From Agelaius tricolor (taxonomy: Eukaryota > Chordata > Aves > Passeriformes > Icteridae), in the NCBI GenBank assembly GCA_023055355.1, contig JALJCS010000034.1, forward strand, positions 2,184,001-2,248,000: 64,000 nt of DNA, read 5' to 3'. Position 1 is the first letter of the stretch. Each line of letters opens with the position of its first letter. The notes below the pieces were generated by a model, which was not told the DNA's origin, made no database searches, and was given only the letters and a program-made list of their open reading frames with translations. Made by a program: the position numbers and the translations under genes. This document shows, in pieces, positions 57,551 through 64,000 of the stretch.

Positions 57551-59035
57551 TATTGCCTCACAGTCTCTGCTTTAAAATGTTTTGCTATTACAAGTGTTTA
57601 AACAAGACTGACCGTGAGCCCTGCACCCTTGCCGTGCTCCAAGCCCGAAGGCAGAGCTGGATATCCTCACACTCATCCAGCCTGAGGGAGCTGCTGCAGC
57701 ATTTAAAACATTTACAAACCACCCCTGCCCTGAGGCTGTGCAGCCCTGGGAGGTGCCTGGGTGCCAGCCCAGCATTAGAGATGGGACATCAGGAGAGCGA
57801 GCAGACAACGCCCACTGCAGCCTCTGCACTCTCGGCGCTGCAGCTGCACGATCCTCACTGCTCAGCGACTCTCAGCTCTGATTCCAGGACTCCCGCCAGG
57901 AAACTGAGGGCCCTTTCCAGATGCAAATCCCCACAGAGCCACTGCTCTCCTCTCCACCCACCCTCCTGCTCCACCTTTTACCCCTTTGGTAGCCACCACC
58001 CCGCCCAGGACACAGAGGAGGCTCTCGGGTGCCAGCTGAGACCCAAATCGATCCAGGTGCCTCAGGAAATAAATACAAACCAACTCGTCCCTTCTAGGCT
58101 AACAAAATGTCCTGGTGCCCAGTTCCTGTTTCCTAAGGCAAAACCCACGGATCAGGGGAAAATGGCAAGTCCCAAACCCAACCCAACCTGGTTTGGCATC
58201 GGTTTCCATCAGGACCGTTCAGGTTTCCCAGTGCCCCTCAGCTGCAGCCACAGGAGCAGCTTCTCTCTGGGACCCAGGGGGGTGGGCACAGGGACACCCA
58301 TCCCGCTGCTTCCCGGCAAACAGAGCTCAGCCCAGCCCAGAATGGAACAGAACAAATGCAGTTCTTGCCCTTGCCATTTATGTCTGAGCTCTGGCACGGT
58401 GTTATTGAGCACAAAACTCCCGAGAGGGGACAGTCTGTAACTACTGCTCTGGATCAAGGATAATCTGTCAGTTCGTGTATGCACTGCACAGCTTTCATAA
58501 ACAGCACTGAAACAGACACTAGTTTAGACTGCAGCATCATAGAGACTGTGAAATGTTCAAATGCTGTTACATGTAAGGAACTCAGAAAATGGTGTCAGAT
58601 AATGAGGTGATTTCCCACAGCTGGGGACAATCTTATCTGAAACACAAGATAACAGAAACAGAAACCAGAGCACTGAAAAACAAAGGAAAAATTTACTGAC
58701 CCTCGTTATCAAATAATGAGGGAGTGAAAATAAAACAGGATGGCACCACAGGAAGAAAGAAAGTATATTGGTTTAATCCACAAGATGGCACGAAGGTTCA
58801 AACCAAGCAAAAAAACATCTAAACTGAAAAGGACTCTTTGAATATGTATAAACTCTAATGAATATGCACACACCACTGCAATGGAACAGAATCTAGAGAA
58901 CACGGTTTAAGAGAACCGGGTGCTCCTGGCAAACAGCCAAGCACTCCAGCGCTGCCTTTTATCCCTTAACAAACGTGTAAAAATTCTAGAGAGTGAACTC
59001 TGTTTCTCACCCAATAAAACGCTGTTCCCGCAGCT
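57551..59035. other. Unannotated sequence between a possible 3' end and a CpG island
   Basis: GC-moderate to 58.4 kb, then AT-richer. The open frame of 297 codons at 57,547-58,440 plus has no recognisable domain and shares the compositional bias of its surroundings. No repeats of note. Confidence 0.4.
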
Positions 59036-59039
59036 GGGA

Positions 59040-59430
59040 CGAGCCTCAGCTTTATTCCACGGCACACGAACCCAGAGAGCCGCAAGGCCCGGGACAGAGC
59101 CGTGCCACCCGCAGCGGGTCCCACGCAGCAGCGCCCAAAGCAGCCCCGGCCCCCTGTGGGTGCCCCCGGCCCCGGTGCCCCCGGCCCAGCTCCCTCCCCT
59201 CCGGCCGCTCACCTGAGGGCACCGCCCGCTGCCTCCCGGCGCTGCTGCCGAGCCGAGGGCATTGTCCCCGCTCCTGGCCCAAAGGCCGCGTTCTGCGCTG
59301 CAGGGCGCGCTCCGGGGGACGCGGGGCCAGGCAGGGACAGGGTGAGCCGGGCTGAGGCGGCTGTCCCAGCGCTCTGTCCCCTCCCGGGGCTCAGGCCGGG
59401 GAGCAGGGCCCTGCCAGCGGCCGCCATTGC
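59040..59430 (-). other. Minus-strand CpG-island exon with splice donor and nearby AATAAA
   Basis: On the minus strand an ATG at 59,427-59,425 lies in GCAATGGCGGCCGC, a YY1/Kozak-type context. It opens 72 codons (MAAAGRALLPGLSPGRGQ then SAGTA onward) that run to a consensus donor: exon end CCCTCAG at 59,213, then GTGAGC. Further on is AATAAA (plus-strand TTTATT at 59,051-59,056) followed by GCTGAGG, resembling the family Q terminal exon AATAAAGCCCTGAGG. Either a real first exon whose partner lies beyond this stretch, or another distant relative of family Q. The peptide is unrecognised and Ala/Gly/Pro-rich. Confidence 0.35.
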
Positions 59431-59454
59431 AGCGCGGAGCAGAGTCAGGTAGGG

Positions 59455-59710
59455 CCGAGTGTGGCCGAGTGGAGCCGAGTGTGGCCGAGTGGAGCCGACA
59501 ACAGCCGAGTGTGGCCGACAACAGCCGAGTGTGGCCGACAACAGCCGAGCCTACCCGAACGGCCGACTCTGGCCGCGATTTGCCGAATCCATCCGAGCTT
59601 AGCTGAGGTGAACTGAACGGAACGCGACGGAACCGCGTTCAGCCCAACCGAACTAGATAAGCCCGACCGAACTAGATAAGCCCAACCGAACTAGATAAGC
59701 CGAACCAACG
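59455..59710. repeat. GCCGAGTGTG minisatellite with three GATA-type sites
   Basis: Units of about 10-20 bp (GCCGAGTGTG, GCCGAGTGGA, GCCGACAACA) repeat to about 59,560. After 59,640 three 19-bp units with CCGAACTAGATAAGCC follow; their AGATAAG cores lie at 59,655, 59,674 and 59,693. AGATAAG is the GATA-factor consensus. The array sits just upstream of the minus-strand promoter at 59.43 kb. Confidence 0.75.
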
Positions 59711-59759
59711 CGAGATCAGCCGAACCCACCTGAACATTACGGCGTCGCTCACTCAGCCA

Positions 59760-60350
59760 TCTCTCAGTGTGGGCAGGCACCCTCAGCTCCAAGGAGCCGT
59801 GCAGAGCGAGCGCTCCGTCCCTTGGGAAGCACGGAGTGATCAGCCCCAGGGACAGGAAAGTACAGACAAATGCCGTGGTCAGCCCTGAGGATTCAGGAGG
59901 ATTCAGAGCCAGTGGCCCAGAACCTGCCACAATTCTATCTACAATTGCAATGTAATTACGGTGGGACAGTGCAAGGCTGGAGTTCAGAGAGCTCAGCCGT
60001 TCCACCGGGGCTGGGGACATGACTGAGGGGGTTTTGTGTCAGTCTGATGGGCCTGAGCAGCACCAAGAACCAAAAGGAAATTTGACAGAATTGTTTTGAG
60101 ACAGATTGCCCCAAAACCTTGGGCTGCTTCTAGGGGGACAAAAGATTGAAAAAGCTTTCTGTTGAATTCCTGTCAGAAAGTCCAGACCCACTGGTTCAGC
60201 TATGGAAGGGATGGATATGATGCACCACAGAAAGAGACAAAAGCAGAAAGGTAAAAAGGTCTATCTCCCATCCTTCCCCAAACACGCTCCAAGGAAAAAG
60301 TTTCAGACCATGAAATAACAAAGAACTGGTTCCTACCTCTGGAGTTCAGT
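59760..60350. other. Unannotated spacer
   Basis: No gene or repeat recognised. The 109-codon minus frame (59,691-60,020) has no known domain. Confidence 0.4.
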
Positions 60351-60660
60351 CCTTATGTCTTTTTCTTTATTACTTTCACCCTCATTCTTCTTGTTTCTTT
60401 TTCTCCGTGTTCTCCTTTTCCTTGGATTGTCTTTTTTGCTCTCAGTCTTTCCCTTTTTCACTCTACCCCTAAGTTTTCACTTGAGGTCTAATCCTAACCA
60501 CTTTCTTTTCCCTCTAACTCCTGTCCTTCTTCAGTTTTCCCACCCTCCTTTTCTTCTCTGTCTCCTTTTCTGTCTCTGTCTCCTTTTCTCTGTCTTCTTG
60601 TCTCTCTGCCTCCCTCTCTCTCTCTCTGTCTCCGTCTTCTTTTCTCTGTTGCAACCTTGT
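60350..60660. repeat. Pyrimidine-rich (CT)n low-complexity tract
   Basis: About 300 bp of T and C on the plus strand, grading into TCTCTGTCTC steps at 60,550-60,650. The reading frames rich in Leu/Phe/Ser (plus) or Arg/Glu (minus) are produced by it. Confidence 0.9.
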
Positions 60661-61800
60661 GCCTGAAAACCCCGTCGATGGTAGAATATTGCCTGGGCCT
60701 GTGATGGCACCTGTTGGGGGGAGCTGAAATCACTGTGGGGCTGGTAAGGGGATGGTGGGGCTGGGACGTGGAATGAAAATGGAAAAGGTCCTAGATCTGA
60801 GCAACCTGTCATTTTTCTATCTGTTCCTTGGTAAATGTTACAAACATCTTTGTTGGCTGCCTTCCTTAGGAGCTAAAACGTGTCTTAAGGTTTAAGTGCC
60901 CGGTGAAACACGTGCTGACGTTTCTGATGTTGCTTACAGGGCTCGGGGGCACTGTGCATGTGGCCAGCTCTGCAGAATATTCCAGCAGCATGCCTGGAGG
61001 AGACAGCCTATGAGCCTGCATTTCTTGTACCAGGGGCTCCTTTGCAGCATTTTCCACTGCGGCCTTTCACAGGTCTTGGCTGTAGTGTGCAAAATCTGAT
61101 TTTCTGCCACTCCTTGTTTCCCCAGCTGTCACTTGCGTGTGAATCCGTGTGTGGACGAGTGCGTCTGTGGGCTGGGGTGAGCTCAGTTCTGCCAGCAGGA
61201 GTTTGACAAGACTGTCTGATGCAGGGCATCAGTTCACTCTGCAGTACCTGCGTGGTTGCATCCTTGTCTCATGGTTTTGATTACAGAAAATCATCATGTT
61301 CATATATATATAAAATAGATATTTTATAGCAGTTGCAGGTAAACTGTCAGGGTTGGTTTTTGAAATATTTTTTGAACTAAAATATTCTATAATTATGCAT
61401 GTGATTTTTAACATTTAATACACAAGAGTTAATATCTTGCTGGTTTTCGAGTCTTGCATTGATAGTCTGTGTGGTTTCTCTTCTTTACCTGTTCCAGGAG
61501 AATTCTTAGGAAACCTCTGTAGCCTTGAGGCAGTTTTGCTGTCTGTTCTCAATTGTCTTCTGAAAATCAGACCGTTCATTGTGCTGTGCAAAACACGTCT
61601 GAGCCTCTCATCACATGAATTCTGAGCACCCTGTGTGTTTGGCGCTCTGCCTTTTCCTCTGTCCTTCTCCATGGCCCGCTCCTGTTCCTCTTTTATTCTG
61701 TGTGGTGATTTCCATGCCATTCTTTCTCACTGGGTGCTTGTGAACCATTCCCTGTCCCTGTTCTTTTTTAATCCCTCTCGGTAATGCTGCCCATCCCAGT
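60661..61800. other. Unannotated sequence with one exon-like block
   Basis: The block 60,941-61,069 lies between an acceptor-like TTGCTTACAG and a donor-like CACAG/GTCTTG (weak). One frame is open and unrecognised. Elsewhere I see no features beyond AT-rich stretches near 61,290-61,440. Confidence 0.25.
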
Positions 61801-61995
61801 CTGGTTTATTTTGTTTTTCTTTGGTTGGTTGTTTTTTGATTTTGGGGGGGTTTTTTTGTTTGTTTTTTTTTGGGGGGGGGGGTGGGGTGTTCTTGTTTTG
61901 GGGTTTTTTTTGGGGTTTTGTGGGTTTTTTGGTGGTTTTTTTTGGTTTTGGTTTTTTTTTGTTTGTTTGTTTGGTTTTTTTGTTTGTTTATGCCT
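61800..61995. repeat. T+G homopolymer-rich tract
   Basis: Long runs of T (up to 9) and G (up to 10) alternate, as in TTTTTTTTGGGGGGGGGG. The apparent Phe/Gly/Trp-rich peptides over it are artefacts. G runs here and at 49.6 kb are likely error-prone in assembly. Confidence 0.9.
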
Positions 61996-62234
61996 TCCTT
62001 GTATTCCTTTTATATTCTTGGTGGCTCTCTGGTGCTCCTGTGTGCCATTGTTTCTCTACTGGATCCTTGTGTGCTGTTCCCTGTCCCCGTTCTTTTTTCA
62101 TCCCTCTCTGTTATGCTGCCCATCCCAGGTTTTGTTGTTGTTTTTGGTTTTGGTTGTTTTTTCAACTTCATTCTGCACCCCGTTCTTACTTTTCCTCCTG
62201 TGTCCTCTCTGCTGCCCCTCCCTCTTTCTGCCTC

Positions 62235-63250
62235 TCTCCTGTGACTGCGGGGCTGGGGAGGAACTTCTGGGGGCTGCCCCCCATTCTTGCAGCAGAGTCC
62301 CTTTTGGGAGAGATGTACTTGTGGAAAGGGCTTGAATAAAGCACCACTCTGCTGTCCAGGGCAGTTTGATTCCTTCTGTGCCTTCTTTGGGGCTGAGGAA
62401 GTAAGGCTGAGCGAGAGGGGCTGGAGACTTGGGGGCTCTGATGGCATTTGGGGCACCGCAATGTCCCTAGGAGGGAGAGCCAGGCTGTAGCCATGACATT
62501 TTCTGACAAATCCTCTCCTTAGCATTTTTTCTCCTGAGAGGCCTCAGGAACAAAATGTAAACAATGATTATCTGCTGCTGTGGAATGCAACAGGTGCATC
62601 TGGGATTGGTCTCATGTGGTTGTTTCTTATTAATGGCCAATCACAGCCCAGCTGGCTCAGACAGAGAGCTGAGCCACAAACCTTTGTTATCATTCTTTCC
62701 TATTCTATTCTTAGCCAGCCTTCTGATGAAATCCCTTCTTCTATTCTTTTAGTATAGTTTTAATGTAAAATATGTAAGAAAATAATAAATCAAGCCTTCT
62801 GAAACATGGAGTCAACTCCTCGTCTCTTCCCTCATCCTCAGACTCCTGTGAACACGGTCACACCAGGCTGTGATGGAGGAGCAGGTGAGTGGGGAATGAG
62901 GGGGGGTCATGCTGGGTTACCCTGCCCCAGAGGGACCAAAAGCTGCCAGAAAATTCACACGGAGGGGTGGGTGTAGAACACCAAAACCGGTCAAGTTTTT
63001 CGTTTTTATAGGTATGGGCAAAGAATTGGAATTTATCTCTAAAACCATTTGGAAAGAATAATTTGGAAATAATCTATCCATTCTATTGTATACAGGAATG
63101 CAGGAAACTCTGACTAGAGATGCGTAGTCGTTTTGAAACCACTGTTATAACGTTTTTACCTAGGAATGAACCAAACAAGTGCCCTTAAACCGTAGGAACA
63201 GCTGCTGGGGCTGAAGGAAATCAATCCAAAAGGGTCTCTGGCAGCTCATT
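62235..63250 (+). repeat. Family Q downstream part, split by a solo LTR
   Basis: Aligns with 24,670-25,270: GGAACTTCTGGGGGCTGCCC, GCAGCAGAGTCCCTT, CTGCTGTCCAGGGCAG and TGGGGCACCGCAATG before the LTR. After it come GGGTTACCCTGCCCCAGAGG, GGTATGGGCAAAGAATTGGA, TACAGGAATGCAGGAAACTC and ACAGCTGCTGGGGCTGAAGG. An AATAAA at 62,335-62,340 is not preserved in the other copies (they read TTGGGGGAAGC there). The upstream promoter and intron part of the family is not recognisable on the left, where T+G-rich DNA lies. More diverged than the 24-kb and 40-kb copies, so an older or independent member. Confidence 0.75.
62486..62862 (+). mobile_element. Solo LTR with 6-bp target-site duplication
   Basis: A 377-bp LTR running from TGTAGCCATGAC to AACACGGTCACA. 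The duplication CCAGGC lies at 62,480-62,485 and 62,863-62,868. It has AATAAATCA near 62,785 and TAGTATAGTTT upstream. It is the same family as 14,937-15,323, including the shared CCTTCTGAAACATGGAGTCA versus CCTTCTGAGAGGTGGAGTCA segment and the TCGTCTCTTCCCT near the end. It lies inside a family Q copy, so it is younger than that copy. No viral genes remain. Confidence 0.92.
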
Positions 63251-64000
63251 AGCATCAGCTACTTATTATAATAATTTACAGGAAACTGCCATGAACTTCC
63301 TTGCCATGACCATGAATAAGTTCTTCCTATGTGGGGCCTTGTACAAACAAAATGTTTTTTGCAGCTCTGAACCAAAGTTCAGGAATGCTGATGATTCTGA
63401 AACCTCTCACAAAACCTGCTTCTTGGAGTTTCTCACCTGAAGTGCCCCATTTCTGGTTCTTTGCCTGTGAAGAATGACTTTAGGACCAGACCTTAAACCT
63501 TTCTGCCTCTAAAAGGAAACTACTGAGGAATACTATCACCCAAGGGGTGAATTCTGCTCTGGTTATCTATGACAGTTGTTCAAGTCAGCAGTCCTGTAAA
63601 CTGCAGCAATTAAAATTATTGTTCCATGAAAAATGGATATAACATGTAGACTTTGCTGGGGAAAGACAGCAGTATTCTTTCCTTGTTCTTCTGCTGTCAT
63701 TCTCCCAGCTTTGCACCTGCGGTCTGGTACTACTGGAGCAGACACTTAGGAAAGTGATTTCTGCTGGGACAGAATTACAGAATCAGCCCCTTCCTTGCTC
63801 CTCTTTGTGTGCCCCAACTGAAGCCTTTTGTTTTCATCAGAGACTACATGACACATACATTTTGTTTTCATGACACACACACCCCAAGCTCATAACCTGG
63901 CAGCAGGGAGAACTGCCCTGACCAAGCCCCACTTCAGTGAGTGACAACAGAGTTCGGAGAGGAAACAGCCAGCCAGGGCTTGGGATCTTCAAACTCCTGA
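63251..64000. other. Unannotated sequence to the window end
   Basis: Moderately AT-rich, no gene recognised. An ACAGAATTACAGAATCAG motif near 63,771-63,788 is weakly like the 3' end of an avian CR1 LINE, but there is no recognisable CR1 body next to it. Confidence 0.4.

Noticed and set aside
61784..62335. 183-codon plus-strand Phe/Gly/Trp-rich frame
   Set aside because: Produced by the T and G homopolymer tract at 61.80-61.99 kb; no domain, and the end runs into a repeat shared with 24.7 kb.
63771..63788. Possible CR1 LINE 3' end
   Set aside because: Only an ACAGAATTACAGAATCAG-like motif is seen; no CR1 reverse-transcriptase sequence or body is recognisable nearby.
1..64000. tRNA, snRNA and rRNA genes
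   Set aside because: I looked for B-box-like GGTTCGANTCC and conserved small-RNA motifs by eye and saw none that could be folded convincingly. A covariance-model scan would be the decisive test.

Overview
This window is vertebrate nuclear DNA, most likely from a songbird (passerine). Two things point there. Several solo retroviral LTRs are of types I recognise from passerine genomes (around 8.15-9.03, 9.31-9.72, 14.94-15.32 and 62.49-62.86 kb). AT-rich stretches also alternate sharply with very GC-rich, CpG-dense islands, as on small bird chromosomes or on repeat-rich W or germline-restricted chromosomes. There is no bacterial-style gene organisation, and nearly all long reading frames are by-products of GC-rich or repetitive sequence. 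I found no intact protein-coding gene that I can name. Species and chromosome are inference.

Layout. 1-8.1 kb: AT-rich spacer with no recognisable gene. 8.1-15.3 kb: three LTRs, a CpG-island promoter at 10.4-11.1 kb and two possible exons. 15.35-17.05 kb: a T-rich AT tract, a 28-bp CpG-rich minisatellite, then a promoter-like block with a CRE, five CTCF-like boxes at an exact 38-bp period and a TATA box. 16.8-42.9 kb: a large tandem segmental duplication. Copy 1 runs from about 16.8 to 31.4 kb, followed by more satellite to 33.4 kb; copy 2 runs from about 33.47 to 42.87 kb. Each copy holds the promoter block, a broken fragment of GARNL3 (Rap/Ran-GAP domain-like protein 3), AT-rich satellite, GCCGA-rich DNA, a spliced-looking GC-rich repeat called family Q here, a polyadenylated-looking 3' end and a T+G-rich, C-poor block. 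Copy 2 lacks about 4.5 kb (25.02-29.58) and about 0.56 kb (17.61-18.17) that copy 1 has.

42.9-50.8 kb: unrecognised sequence, then a CpG island with dense Sp1-type boxes, then a 1.16-kb inverted repeat at 48,154-49,316. The arms of this palindrome are the 3' parts of two family Q units facing each other, each with its own promoter-like region, so transcription would converge. 50.8-59 kb: GC-moderate DNA with no recognised gene. 59.04-59.7 kb: a minus-strand CpG-island promoter and short exon, with GCCGAG repeats and three regularly spaced GATA-type sites. 60.3-64 kb: low-complexity tracts, another family Q copy interrupted by a solo LTR, and unrecognised sequence.

The candidate novel biology is the architecture. 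GC-rich promoter modules, a C-poor T+G block and an AT satellite of about 0.3-kb period recur in a fixed order within a tandem duplication that carries GARNL3 debris. A separate palindrome, with promoters at both ends, could make double-stranded RNA. Whether any of it is transcribed cannot be told from sequence alone.
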